DNA of 12,601 bases from an uncultured Dechloromonas sp. (GTDB taxonomy: Bacteria > Pseudomonadota > Gammaproteobacteria > Burkholderiales > Rhodocyclaceae). The number at the start of each line of letters is the position of its first letter. Within the stretch, counting starts at the first letter, position 1. This document shows positions 1-7,885 of the stretch, piece after piece. The position numbers and the translations under genes were made by a program. A model generated the notes under the pieces. It did no database searches. It was not told where the DNA came from and saw only the letters and a program-made list of their open reading frames with translations. Where the stretch lies: NCBI GenBank assembly GCA_937996725.1, contig CALKUR010000161.1, positions 1-12,601 on the forward strand, written 5' to 3'.

Positions 1-244
1 CTGAGTTGTATTCCTTCTCCTTCGACTTCTCGTACTGGTCGTAGACGTAGCCGCCAGCTGCGCCAACAACAGCACCGCCCAGTGCACCCCAAATCGGGTT
101 GGCGCCAGCGATGGCGACGATCGCAGCGCCGCCAGCAGCACCAATAGCGCCTCCAGAGAGCGTGCGTTGTTGTGTGTCACTCATACCCGAGCAACCGGTC
201 AGGGCGAGGGCGGTAACCGGAATTATTAACAGGGATTGTTTCAT
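1..244 (-). CDS. Glycine-zipper lipoprotein (partial, C-terminus beyond window edge)
   Basis: The frame reads leftward off the window, so about 81 codons are visible and no stop is seen. The N-terminus is a lipoprotein signal peptide: a short hydrophobic stretch ending in the lipobox LTGC. The protein is therefore probably lipidated and anchored in the outer membrane. The following residues are rich in Gly and Ala with GxxxG-type spacing (GGAIGAAGG, GALGGAVVGAAGG). This is typical of glycine-zipper proteins of the SlyB/OmpA-linker or YMGG type, where the pattern packs membrane helices. A charged segment (YDQYEKSKEKEY) follows. Three tandem ATG codons occur at 250, 247 and 244. The Shine-Dalgarno GGAG at 256-253 gives 2, 5 or 8 bases of spacing, which favours 247 or 244. 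The gene starts about 20 bases after the Rap1a-like gene and probably shares its transcript. The exact function is unknown. Confidence 0.85.
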   Translation of the reverse strand, partial: MKQSLLIIPVTALALTGCSGMSDTQQRTLSGGAIGAAGGAAIVAIAGANPIWGALGGAVVGAAGGYVYDQYEKSKEKEYNS

Positions 245-252
245 CATCATGT

Positions 253-258
253 CTCCTT
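253..258 (-). promoter_or_regulatory. Ribosome binding site deciding among three ATGs
   Basis: AAGGAG on the minus strand lies 2 bases before the first of three consecutive ATG codons, 5 before the second and 8 before the third. The second or third ATG therefore has normal spacing. Confidence 0.7.
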
Positions 259-268
259 GCTAACTCGG

Positions 269-634
269 TTACTTAGCGGCTTTGCCACAAGGGAAGCGCT
301 CACCCAGGTAGCGAAGGATCGTATCTGCCGCTGGATCCTTAGAAAATTTCGGGTTGGCATTAGCCCATTCCACATACTTCTGAATGACTTCCTTGCGTGA
401 CGGTGCCGGTTGCTTCAAGCAAATAAACTTTGGTGATTTACGGTGCTGGCTGTAAACCAGGTAGGTGTCATATACGGCCTGACCGTAGATTTCGCAGGTG
501 ACGAAGGTGTCGCTGTTGCCCGAGGCGCAGTAGCTGACTAGTTCTTCGGTGCTCATGGCTTTGTTAGCCTGAGCGCTTGTAGCAAACCCCAGGGTGAGCG
601 CTGTAGCGGCTGCGGTGAGAATGATTTTTTTCAT
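269..634 (-). CDS. Rap1a/Tai-family-like small periplasmic protein
   Basis: A 121-residue protein with a clear Sec signal peptide (residues 1-23, cleavage after AQA), so the mature product is about 98 residues and periplasmic. It has four cysteines (C36, C47, C72, C116), enough for two disulfides. Their layout, with a C-x10-C start, a Tyr-Gly/Asp motif after the second Cys, a third Cys before a Pro, and a final FPC near the C-terminus, resembles the Rap1a/Tai immunity family. Known members of that family neutralise type VI secretion amidase effectors in the periplasm. Many chromosomal relatives have no known role, and no effector or secretion gene is visible here. A Shine-Dalgarno AAGGAC precedes the ATG by about 9 bases. 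The gene lies 53 bases after the DUF3300 stop and about 20 bases before the lipoprotein gene, consistent with an operon. The family call rests on pattern recognition only. Confidence 0.8.
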   Translation of the reverse strand: MKKIILTAAATALTLGFATSAQANKAMSTEELVSYCASGNSDTFVTCEIYGQAVYDTYLVYSQHRKSPKFICLKQPAPSRKEVIQKYVEWANANPKFSKDPAADTILRYLGERFPCGKAAK

Positions 635-687
635 GAGTCTTTGTCCTTGTGTCTAATTAAAATTGAATGTGGGTTGTGCGGGTTGGA

Positions 688-1917
688 TTAGCGACGACCG
701 CCGCCACCGAAGTGACCGCCACCTCCGCCGCTACCACCACCAAAGTGACTGCCGCCACTGCCGCCGAAATGGTCTCCACCGCCAAAGCTGGAAGAGTGAC
801 GGGTATCACCGAAGCCACCCGGATCGCGGCTACCGCCCGAACGCTCGCCACCGGAGCGTTCGCCGTTGGTACGATCACCGCCACCAAAGCCGCTGCGATC
901 ACCACCGCCAGAGCGTTCGCCGCCACCGGAGCGGTTACCGCCGCCACTCAGGCCGCCGTGATCTAGGCTTTGGCGCAGTTGGTCACGCTGGGCGTCACGG
1001 CTTCCGCCACCGCCATAGCTGCCACCGCCGCTACGCGATCCGCCGCCCACGTTGGCATTACGCCGCTGCTGATCGGCAGACCAGTTGGACGAGCCGCTGC
1101 GGCTACCACCGGACCAGTTGTTGTTGGTATTGCGGTTAAAGTTGTTGAAGTTGTTGTTATTCACTGTGAGCGAGTTGCCTCCGCCCCAGCCGCCGCCACC
1201 CCAGTGGCAACCACCCCAGAGTGCGGCACCGACAGCCATGCCCACACCAAAGGAGAGCAGGGCTGTGCCAGCAACGTAGCCCGGTGGGTAGTAGGCATAG
1301 GGTGGGTAAGCCGGGTACGGCCAGCCCCCGTATGCTGCGGTAGGGTTATAGGTCGGGACATAAACCACTTGCGGGTTGGCGGGCTGAATTTCGATCGGCT
1401 GACCATTGCCGCCGCTCACGGTTTGCTGTGAGGTGGTCTTCAGAGCCCCAGATTGTTGTGCTTTGGCGCGCAGGGTCTGAATAGCATTCATGACATCGGA
1501 TTGCTGGGCCAGCACCGAGTCACCGAGTTGCTGCGTCCAGCTCAGTTGCGTGCCCATCATGCCCAGAACTGGGGGGAACGAGACCAGCGATTTGACGCTG
1601 GCATCCCAGTTCTGCTGCTGTAGCGCCTGATTCAGAGCATCGCCTGATAGGCGACTGTTGGCACGCTGCCAGTTATAGGCTTCGCCTACTTCCAGGGGGT
1701 AAGTCGAGGCCATCAGTACTTGGGCGACGAGCGGATCTGGGTAGAGCGCAATTGGGGCGACCAGGGCTGCGAGTTGCTCCTGGCTTTCTTTCTGTGGTTG
1801 TTGCTGTTGCGCACTCTGTGCATAGGCCACGGGGATTGCGGCTGGCAAGGTGAGTGCGGCTGAAATCAGGCCGACCAGTAGTCTGGAAGGCAGGTTAACC
1901 GGGCGATGCTTCTGCAT
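688..1917 (-). CDS. DUF3300 domain exported protein with Gly-rich tail
   Basis: A 409-residue protein. A signal peptide covers residues 1-33 (cleavage after AYA). Residues of about 48-205 match the DUF3300 family, with hallmarks such as APIALYPDPL, a conserved W-x4-N-x-L block and the YVPTYNP motif. A Pro/Tyr-rich stretch and a short hydrophobic Gly/Ala segment follow. The last 170 or so residues are low-complexity Gly/Ser/Arg/Asn, ending in HFGGGGRR. DUF3300 proteins are exported envelope proteins of unknown function. The frame stays open upstream to 1977, but the start at 1917 is preferred because AGGAGG sits 7 bases before it and the signal peptide then begins normally. A promoter candidate lies just upstream (1948-1977). 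It is the first gene of the leftward group with the Rap1a-like and lipoprotein genes, and is divergent from the DUF748 gene. Confidence 0.92.
   Translation of the reverse strand: MQKHRPVNLPSRLLVGLISAALTLPAAIPVAYAQSAQQQQPQKESQEQLAALVAPIALYPDPLVAQVLMASTYPLEVGEAYNWQRANSRLSGDALNQALQQQNWDASVKSLVSFPPVLGMMGTQLSWTQQLGDSVLAQQSDVMNAIQTLRAKAQQSGALKTTSQQTVSGGNGQPIEIQPANPQVVYVPTYNPTAAYGGWPYPAYPPYAYYPPGYVAGTALLSFGVGMAVGAALWGGCHWGGGGWGGGNSLTVNNNNFNNFNRNTNNNWSGGSRSGSSNWSADQQRRNANVGGGSRSGGGSYGGGGSRDAQRDQLRQSLDHGGLSGGGNRSGGGERSGGGDRSGFGGGDRTNGERSGGERSGGSRDPGGFGDTRHSSSFGGGDHFGGSGGSHFGGGSGGGGGHFGGGGRR
823..950 (-). repeat. Degenerate coding repeat (RSGGG-type units) in the DUF3300 tail
   Basis: The DNA encodes imperfect units such as NRSGGG, ERSGGG, DRSGFGGG and ERSGG, seen as recurring near-identical 15-20 base blocks built around GGAGCGTTCGCC. 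Such tracts are prone to length variation by slippage or recombination. The strong codon bias also keeps other frames open, which creates spurious overlapping reading frames on the opposite strand. Confidence 0.6.
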
Positions 1918-1924
1918 AAAAAAG

Positions 1925-1930
1925 CCTCCT
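1925..1930 (-). promoter_or_regulatory. Strong Shine-Dalgarno of the DUF3300 gene
   Basis: AGGAGG on the minus strand ends 7 bases before the ATG at 1917. It fixes the start at that codon rather than at the upstream in-frame ATG at 1977. Confidence 0.85.
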
Positions 1931-1947
1931 GAAACGTGTGATGCCAT

Positions 1948-1977
1948 ATTAAACGATATCTTGATAATTGTTTCCAA
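1948..1977 (-). promoter_or_regulatory. Candidate sigma-70 promoter for the DUF3300 gene group
   Basis: On the minus strand, TTGGAA (1977-1972) is followed after 18 bases by TTTAAT (1953-1948). That is 4 of 6 and 5 of 6 matches to the -35 and -10 consensus. Transcription would start near 1941, giving a leader of about 24 bases. The same short AT-rich gap holds GATAAT at 1963-1968 on the plus strand, a possible -10 for the divergent DUF748 gene, but no good -35 accompanies it. Confidence 0.55.
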
Positions 1978-1986
1978 GGGCGTAAA

Positions 1987-4494
1987 GTGGCCAAGCTAGG
2001 TGAGACAGAGGTAGCCGTGGTCGGGACGATGGATCGTATAAGTCAGATAAAAAACGCATGCAAGATTGGCGGTGCCCTGCTGTTGCTGTTGATCATCCTG
2101 TTTTGGGCTTTGACGCATTTATTTCTAGCGGGGTTTGTCCGTCATCAGGCCCAAGCCTTCGGCGAGAAGATCGGCTACCGCATCGAAGTGGGCGCAGTGG
2201 ATGTGACGCCGCTTTTGCTACGGGTGCGCCTAGAGAACATCCGGCTAGTGCCTGCTTCGGGTGAAGCGTTGTTTCAATTGAAACAGCTGGAGATCGACGC
2301 ACGCTTTATGCCGTTGTTGTTCGGGCGCGTCAGTTTGGAACGCATTGTCTTTGACGACCCCGAGGTACTATTTGCACGAACAGCCGCCAAGAATGGGGCC
2401 TGGAATTGGTTGGCCTTGGCTGATCGCGTCAGCCAGCTGGGGGGCTCTGAACCGAATGAGCCTGAAAAGCACGCTTCCCTGAAGCTCAATATTGATGCGT
2501 TGCTGGTCAATCGTGCCCAAGTGGCTGTGCGCGATGGTCAGAAGGGGGCGGCTTACGATTTGGGCCCTTTGAGTCTGCATTTGACGGACCTGAGCAATCA
2601 AGATGAGGCTGGCCATGTGGGTGGCGCGTCGCTGCAATCGAAGTATGTTTTGAATCTGGGCGGGGTGAAGATTCCGTTGCCCAAGGTGGCAGGGGTACCC
2701 GATCGGCAACTGGTATTTGGCAAGGTCGCGGCGACGGGACGACTGGTTGAAAACTCGAGTGCTGCACTACGTGCGGCACTCGATCTGACATTAGACGACG
2801 GCACGATCAAATCAACATGGCAGATATCGGATAAAGCGTTATCCGGAAAAGTCGGTATCGAGCACCTCGCGGTGAAACCCTGGTTGAGTCTGGCGCCGAG
2901 TTATCAGCGTCTGGATAGCAATTCCGGCGTCATTAACGGTGATTTCGACGTGAAGCAAGATACCGAGGCGTTGACCGTTGATGGCGATATTAAATTTGAC
3001 CAGTTGGATATCCGCGTCAGCGGTAGTAAAGATCCGTTGTTGGCATGGGAGTCCACGTCGTTAAGCCGTCTGCATCTGATGCTGCCGCGTGCCGAGGGCA
3101 AGCCCGGCCAATTGACGTTGAACGAGGTGGTTGTAGATCACCCGAAGATCCGTTTCATCATCGATGCCCAGCACCAGTCGAACTTTCGTAGTCTGTTTAG
3201 CCAGCCAGAACCGATACCACCCGTAAAGTCTGGCGAGGTCGCCAAGACCGATTCACCAATTGTGGCAACGGCGAAGCCTCCAGTTTCTGCGAAAGCCGCG
3301 GAACCCACTTTCCGCTATGACATCCGGAGCATCCGTTTGAAGAATGGCTACATGTTCTTTAGCGATGAATCCATCAAGCCGGTCTTTCATGTGGATGTGA
3401 GCGAGTTGAATGGGTCGGTTCAGGGGATCAGTAATGAACCGGGTCGTTATGCGACCCTAATCCTGAATGGACGTGCAGCGAAGACCGGTAGCCTGCGTGC
3501 TCGCGGTCAGCTCGCTTTTGCCGATCCGCGCCTCAATCATGATGTCTCGCTGACCTTTAAGAATATTCCGCTCAATGCGACCAATCCGTATGCCATGACC
3601 TTCGCCGGTTATCGAATCGACGATGGCCGTATCGATGTGGATTTGCGCTATATCACTAAAGATGGTCAGCTTCAGGGTAAGAATCGGTTTGTCATCAAGA
3701 AGATCAAGCTGGGAGAGGAAGTGCCCGACTATCAGGGCACCCGTCTGCCGCTAGGCTTGGCGATTGCGCTGCTGGAAGACTCGGATGGCATGATCGATGT
3801 GAACATTCCGGTGAAAGGCAATGTGAATGATCCGGAGTTTAGTGTCGGGCATCTGGTCTGGCAGGCATTCAAAACGGTATTGGCCAATGTGGTGACGGCG
3901 CCGTTCCGAGCTTTAGGTGCCTTGATGGGTATCGAGAATATGGATGCGGTTGGCTTCGTGGCGGGTGAAAGCGCGCTGCCGCCCGACGACGATGAGCAGC
4001 TGACGAAGGTTGCCGCGTATCTGGCCAAACGCCCGAAGTCAAAGCTGGTGATTCACGGTTCGTACGATCCGGCAGTGGATGGCCCCGAGCTGGCACGGGC
4101 GATGGCTGACCGGGCAGTCCTGGAGGCCTCGGGGCTGCAGGTGCCCACCGGTGAACCGTTGCCGACTCCAAATCTGTCGGATCCGAAGGTCAAGGCTGCG
4201 CTGAAATCGGTGTACGGGAGCCAGGTCGGCCGGATCAAACTTGGTCAGCGGCTAATGACACTGCCTGACAATCACGAGCGTGAGACACAGCTGCGTCAGG
4301 AGTTGATCCAGAGCTACAAGATTTCCGATGATCAGCTGAAACAGCTGGCGGCGCAGCGTGCCGAGGCATTGAAGGCGCAGTTGGTCGCGTCCGATAATTC
4401 ATTGGCGGCACGTATCACGATTGGCGAGCCCGAGACGGTGACAGCTGATGGCAACCGGGTGCCATTGGTCGTGCAGGTGGAGTCTGGGTCTTAA
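1987..4494 (+). CDS. DUF748 (AsmA-like) membrane-anchored envelope protein
   Basis: Up to 835 residues. After a short cytoplasmic N-terminus there is one membrane helix (about residues 27-50, very Leu/Ile rich). A long periplasmic part follows, with beta-rich, AsmA-like repeats (for example GYRIEVGAVDVTPLLLRVRLENIRL split into alternating strands). A Pro/Ala/Lys linker at about 405-440 separates two halves. Around residues 586-640 lies the DUF748 signature, with LGLAIALLED, VNIPVKG, DPEFSVG and a following amphipathic AF-TAPFRALGALMG segment. The region at about 675-716 (AKRPKSKLVIHG-DP) is the usual family C-terminal fold. AsmA-like proteins are implicated in lipid transfer between membranes; the role here is inferred. 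The GTG at 1987 has AAGGG 6 bases upstream. An ATG at 2029 is a possible alternative start (821 residues) but has a weaker site. The acyltransferase gene follows closely on the same strand. Confidence 0.9.
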   Translation: MAKLGETEVAVVGTMDRISQIKNACKIGGALLLLLIILFWALTHLFLAGFVRHQAQAFGEKIGYRIEVGAVDVTPLLLRVRLENIRLVPASGEALFQLKQLEIDARFMPLLFGRVSLERIVFDDPEVLFARTAAKNGAWNWLALADRVSQLGGSEPNEPEKHASLKLNIDALLVNRAQVAVRDGQKGAAYDLGPLSLHLTDLSNQDEAGHVGGASLQSKYVLNLGGVKIPLPKVAGVPDRQLVFGKVAATGRLVENSSAALRAALDLTLDDGTIKSTWQISDKALSGKVGIEHLAVKPWLSLAPSYQRLDSNSGVINGDFDVKQDTEALTVDGDIKFDQLDIRVSGSKDPLLAWESTSLSRLHLMLPRAEGKPGQLTLNEVVVDHPKIRFIIDAQHQSNFRSLFSQPEPIPPVKSGEVAKTDSPIVATAKPPVSAKAAEPTFRYDIRSIRLKNGYMFFSDESIKPVFHVDVSELNGSVQGISNEPGRYATLILNGRAAKTGSLRARGQLAFADPRLNHDVSLTFKNIPLNATNPYAMTFAGYRIDDGRIDVDLRYITKDGQLQGKNRFVIKKIKLGEEVPDYQGTRLPLGLAIALLEDSDGMIDVNIPVKGNVNDPEFSVGHLVWQAFKTVLANVVTAPFRALGALMGIENMDAVGFVAGESALPPDDDEQLTKVAAYLAKRPKSKLVIHGSYDPAVDGPELARAMADRAVLEASGLQVPTGEPLPTPNLSDPKVKAALKSVYGSQVGRIKLGQRLMTLPDNHERETQLRQELIQSYKISDDQLKQLAAQRAEALKAQLVASDNSLAARITIGEPETVTADGNRVPLVVQVESGS

Positions 4495-4510
4495 GCCTAG
4501 TCTTGGATGC

Positions 4511-4538
4511 TTGAGGGTCTGCCTGTGCGAGTTATCAT
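4511..4538 (+). promoter_or_regulatory. Candidate promoter for the acyltransferase gene
   Basis: TTGAGG (4511-4516) and TATCAT (4533-4538) are 16 bases apart. An overlapping TATACT (4538-4543) is another possible -10. Transcription starting at about 4546-4550 would exclude the ATG at 4507 as the start and support the GTG at 4576. Confidence 0.45.
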
Positions 4539-4575
4539 ATACTCACGCAGTCCGAATCCTGTCTGTGCAGCCGAA

Positions 4576-5490
4576 GTGAATAATCCCCGTCCTCCCCTTA
4601 ACCTGAAAACTTTGCCGAGCTGGTTGCTGATTGCGCTGGTGTGGCTGATCTCGAAGCTACCGTTGCGCGTCATTCGTGCGATTGGTGCTTTCATGGGTGT
4701 GATCCTGTGGGCGTTAGCACGACAGCGGCGATTTGTTGCCTTGACTAACTTGCGTCTGTGCTTTCCGGATATGCCGGATAGCGAGCGTCAGAAACTCGTC
4801 TTCAAGCACTGCATTCGCTTCGCCCAGGCGGTGCTCGATCGCTCATTAATGTGGTTCGCTTCTGAGGCACGTATTCGTCGTATCGTGCGCCAGCACAACG
4901 AAGAGCGCTTATATAGTGACGATGGTCGTCCAACCCTGGTGTTGGCCCCGCACTTCGTCGGGCTGGATGCCACCGGTACACGCGCTTCAATGATGGGGCC
5001 GTGGATCAGCATGTACGCTAAGCAAAAGAATCCGGTTCTGAATTACATGTTGTTGCACGGGCGGGCCCGCTTTACGAACCCGGTGTTGGTTTCACGCCAG
5101 GATGGCTTGCTCAAGGTCGTTAAAGCGATGAAGCGAGGCACACCGTTTTATTATCTCCCCGACCAGGATTTCGGGCCGAAAGATGCTGTCTTTGCGCCGT
5201 TCTTCGGTTTCCCGGCGGCCACGGTGACGGGTGTGTCACGTCTGGCACAACTGACCAATGCGCGCGTGATTGCGATTGTTTCCAAGATGGTGCCGGACGG
5301 CTACGAGTCGTATTACACCGAAGCGTGGGAGAGTTTCCCCGGTGCATCGGTGGAGGAAGATACTGCACGCATGAATGCCTTTATCGAGTCATGGGTGTTG
5401 CAGATGCCGGATCAGTATTTCTGGCTACATAAGCGCTTTAAGACGCGCCCCGATGGTGAACCCAGCGTTTACGGTAAGCACCATCGCTGA
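4576..5490 (+). CDS. LpxL/HtrB-like lysophospholipid (lipid A) acyltransferase
   Basis: 304 residues from the GTG at 4576, close to the usual family length. Enzymes of this family transfer acyl chains to the lipid A precursor or to related lipids at the inner membrane. An N-terminal hydrophobic segment (about residues 14-48) would anchor it. The hallmark NLRLCFPDMPDSER is present, and the catalytic H-x4-D motif is seen as HFVGLD (H126, D131). YYLPDQDFG and FAPFFG form the conserved downstream blocks. The C-terminal WLHKRFKTRPDGEP is the conserved closing motif common in betaproteobacteria. An in-frame ATG at 4507 would add 23 residues, but a promoter-like sequence overlaps that stretch and the extra residues do not look like part of the family. 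No strong Shine-Dalgarno precedes 4576, so the start is not certain. Which lipid is acylated cannot be read from the sequence. Confidence 0.92.
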   Translation: MNNPRPPLNLKTLPSWLLIALVWLISKLPLRVIRAIGAFMGVILWALARQRRFVALTNLRLCFPDMPDSERQKLVFKHCIRFAQAVLDRSLMWFASEARIRRIVRQHNEERLYSDDGRPTLVLAPHFVGLDATGTRASMMGPWISMYAKQKNPVLNYMLLHGRARFTNPVLVSRQDGLLKVVKAMKRGTPFYYLPDQDFGPKDAVFAPFFGFPAATVTGVSRLAQLTNARVIAIVSKMVPDGYESYYTEAWESFPGASVEEDTARMNAFIESWVLQMPDQYFWLHKRFKTRPDGEPSVYGKHHR

Positions 5491-5588
5491 GCCGGGCGAT
5501 TTTTCGTTGTCATTAAAATTGATGGTTTTAGTGTTTTAATAGGTTTTCCCCAAAGCAGATTACTGGTACTGATACGAGGTTGGCCTTT

Positions 5589-6869
5589 ATGAGATCGCGT
5601 GTTGCCCGTTTGTTTTCTTTTGCCGTCATATCCTTGTTGTCGGTCGTTGTGCTATCAGGTTGTACGACATTAAGCCGGCAGAATGCGGTGCCTCCTGAGT
5701 TGCACGGGCAAGAAGAGATCGAGGGCATGCCGGGTGTGCGCTACAAGTTCTTTTCCCACCGTGGTCTCGAAGCTATGGTGGCCGATATCCGCGCGGGTAT
5801 CGCCTCGCAGGACGCTTTTGTCGATCAAGGAGCCCAATCTCAGGCGAGCTATCTCTCGATCTCCGGGGGTGGCGATAACGGTGCTTTCGGTGCTGGGTTG
5901 CTGACCGGCTGGTCTGAGCGGGGCGATCGCCCTGAATTCAGTCTGGTAACGGGTGTGAGTACCGGGGCATTGATTTCACCCTTTGCGTTCTTAGGGTCTG
6001 ATTACGACTACGTGCTGAAGCGGGTTTATACCGAAGTGAACCCGAGTGATGTATTCATCAATAATGGTCTGATGGGTGCTCTGTTCAGTGATTCCTTTGC
6101 GGATACGACGCCGCTCTACAAGTTGATTACCGAATACGTGAACGAGGACCTGCTGAAAAAGATTGCGGATGAGTACACCTTGCGCAATCGTTGGCTGTTG
6201 GTGGCGTCAACCAATCTGGATTCGGGTGTGCCTACTTTGTGGAATATGGGCAAGTTGGCCGCAGTCGGTACCCCAGAATCGCTGCAGCTTTTCCGCAAAA
6301 TTTTGCTGGCCTCCTCCGCGATTCCCGGGGCATTCCCACCGGTTATGATTGATGTCGTGGCCGGGGGCAAGCACTACCAGGAGATGCATGTCGATGGCGG
6401 GGCGACCATGGAAGTGTTTCTCTATCCCACTGCGCTGGGTGCCGAGGCACGGCGTTTGAGTATCGTCAATAAATATCGAGACCGTCAGGCCTACATTATT
6501 CGCAACTCGCGGCTGGACTCGGAATGGCGTCAGATCGAGCGTAATACCCTGACTATTATGGGACGGGCTGTGGATCAGTTGATTCAGAGCCAAGGGTACG
6601 GTGACCTGCAACGTATCTATCTGACGACGATGCGTGACCATGTCGGCTTCAATTTGGCATACATCGGCCCGGATTTTAAAGAACCCCATACCGGAAACTT
6701 TGACCAGAAGTATATGAAGGCATTGTTTGCGTATGGACGCAATTTGGGCGTAGCGGGTTACCCCTGGGCGAAAACCCCGCCGGGTTTCGATCATGCGCTC
6801 AACGATGATGTGCGGAATCAGGTCAGTCGTCAGCGTGCGCTTCTAAAGTCGGCTAACCCCAAGGCCAAA
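5589..6869 (+). CDS. Patatin-like phospholipase lipoprotein
   Basis: 427 residues from the ATG at 5589, with GAGG 9 bases upstream (stop TAA at 6870-6872). A TTG three codons earlier is in frame but less likely. The lipoprotein signal peptide ends in the lipobox LSGC (C25), so the protein is probably membrane-tethered and faces the periplasm. The patatin fold has all its key elements: oxyanion-hole glycines at 93-95 (SGGGDNGAFG), the nucleophile elbow GVSTG with Ser124, and the DGG motif with Asp269, forming the Ser-Asp dyad. The predicted activity is acyl-ester hydrolysis of phospholipid or another lipid. It follows the acyltransferase by about 100 bases on the same strand, which suggests opposing acyl-chain chemistry in one neighbourhood. 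The AT-rich gap (5491-5588) may carry its own promoter (TTGTCA at 5507-5512, poor -10). The physiological substrate is unknown. Confidence 0.93.
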
Positions 6870-6872
6870 TAA

Positions 6873-6906
6873 ATAAAAAGCCCCTGGCCGTGAAGGGCTC
6901 AGGGGC
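6873..6906 (-). terminator. Intrinsic terminator of the Tim44-like gene
   Basis: On the minus strand a 7-bp stem (GCCCCTG pairing with CAGGGGC, 6906-6900 with 6886-6880, 13-base loop) is followed directly by a T-rich tract (TTTTTATTTATTT) that runs over the end of the patatin gene. No T tract follows on the plus strand, so it acts mainly on leftward transcripts. Confidence 0.8.
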
Positions 6907-6968
6907 GAAACCGGGTTTGAGAGAGCGTTGGGGTTGCCCGGGATAGAACCTGGTGATGCTAAGAAGGG

Positions 6969-7823
6969 TTACTGCACTTGCTGGATACCGGCGAGGACCC
7001 AACCACCCTGACCGTTGATCGGTTTAGTGAGGTGCCAGACTTCGTCGATGGCCACCAGAGCGGCTTCAGCCTCTTCGCGCAGCGTGCCTGTGAAACGGAC
7101 GCTGACAATGTTTCGGTAGCTGTCTTGGTTGATGTCGAGAATCTCGGCATTCAGCGAAACAATGTCGGTCTTTTGCGGCAAACCATTACGTTGATCCAGA
7201 TCCAGGCGGATCTCGGCAAACATTTCCGGCGAGGTGAACTCGCGGATGTCGGCCAGATCACCGGCATCATGCGCGGCCTGCAGGCGGATGAAACCAACCT
7301 TGGCGTTGCGGATGAAGCCGTCGATGTCAAAACCGGCCGGTACATTGACACCCGATGCCGATCCGGCTGTCTGGCTGCTTTGATACTGAGCGTTGTCGGT
7401 ATAGGTTGATGCATTGTAGGGCGCGCCGGCACCGGCCATGGTGGCTTGTTGGCCGGCACGTTTGCGCATGAAGAAGCCGATGACAGCCATCACGGCAAAA
7501 GCAAGGAGGGCAATCATCATGATGTTGGCCAGCTCTTCACCGAAGCCGAAGTGGCTTGCCAGCGCGGCCAGACCCAGACCAGCGGCCAAGCCCGCGATAG
7601 GGCCAAGCCAGGAGCGGGATGGCTGTGCAGCGGGCGCGGTAGCGCCGGGTGCCCGCGCGGCGGGTGCGGCTGCCGTAGCCGGTTTGCTGATGGGCGCCAT
7701 CTGGCGCTGCATGCCCATGGATTTGCCACCACCAATGCGGGCGGCCTCGGCGTTGCCGACGGCCATGGTTAAGCCAATGGCCAGCGCGGCAGCGAATAAG
7801 CTGATGTTCTTAAGAGCCTTCAC
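6969..7823 (-). CDS. Tim44-like domain membrane protein
   Basis: 284 residues starting at GTG 7823, with AGGAG placed 6 bases upstream. A signal sequence (residues 1-28, ending AEA) comes first, then an Ala/Pro-rich stretch (about 45-70). Two hydrophobic Gly/Ala-rich segments (about 72-90 and 99-117) end in the positive cluster MRKRAG. A Gln/Ser/Thr linker leads to the Tim44-like domain (about 168-284), which begins DIDGFIRNAKVGFIRLQAAHD and ends with the VWHL-GGWVLAGIQQ block. The domain is related to mitochondrial Tim44 and its bacterial homologues, which are found associated with membranes. The bacterial role is not established. The gene stands alone, convergent with the patatin gene and divergent from tig, with its own terminator. 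Confidence 0.9.
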   Translation of the reverse strand: MKALKNISLFAAALAIGLTMAVGNAEAARIGGGKSMGMQRQMAPISKPATAAAPAARAPGATAPAAQPSRSWLGPIAGLAAGLGLAALASHFGFGEELANIMMIALLAFAVMAVIGFFMRKRAGQQATMAGAGAPYNASTYTDNAQYQSSQTAGSASGVNVPAGFDIDGFIRNAKVGFIRLQAAHDAGDLADIREFTSPEMFAEIRLDLDQRNGLPQKTDIVSLNAEILDINQDSYRNIVSVRFTGTLREEAEAALVAIDEVWHLTKPINGQGGWVLAGIQQVQ

Positions 7824-7856
7824 GGGTGTCTCCTGGGTTTTCTGTTGGGTGCGTTG

Positions 7857-7885
7857 AGCATAGCGGAATTTGCCGGTCGTAGCTT
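7857..7885 (-). promoter_or_regulatory. Candidate promoter of the Tim44-like gene
   Basis: TATGCT on the minus strand (7862-7857) is a plausible -10. The matching -35 position (about 7885-7880, AAGCTA) is poor and overlaps a direct repeat that could bind an activator. Confidence 0.35.

Noticed and set aside
663..1139. Plus-strand open frames opposite the DUF3300 tail
   Set aside because: The Arg/His-rich or Ala/Thr-rich translations are by-products of the Gly-rich repeat coding on the other strand.
4491..4496. Single CTTAAG near the end of the DUF748 gene as a regulator site
   Set aside because: No second half-site at the right spacing; it arises from the TAA stop codon context.
5483..5504. 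Possible terminator at the acyltransferase stop (ATCGC/GCGAT then T run)
   Set aside because: The stem is only 5 bp and spans the stop codon, so it is too weak to call.
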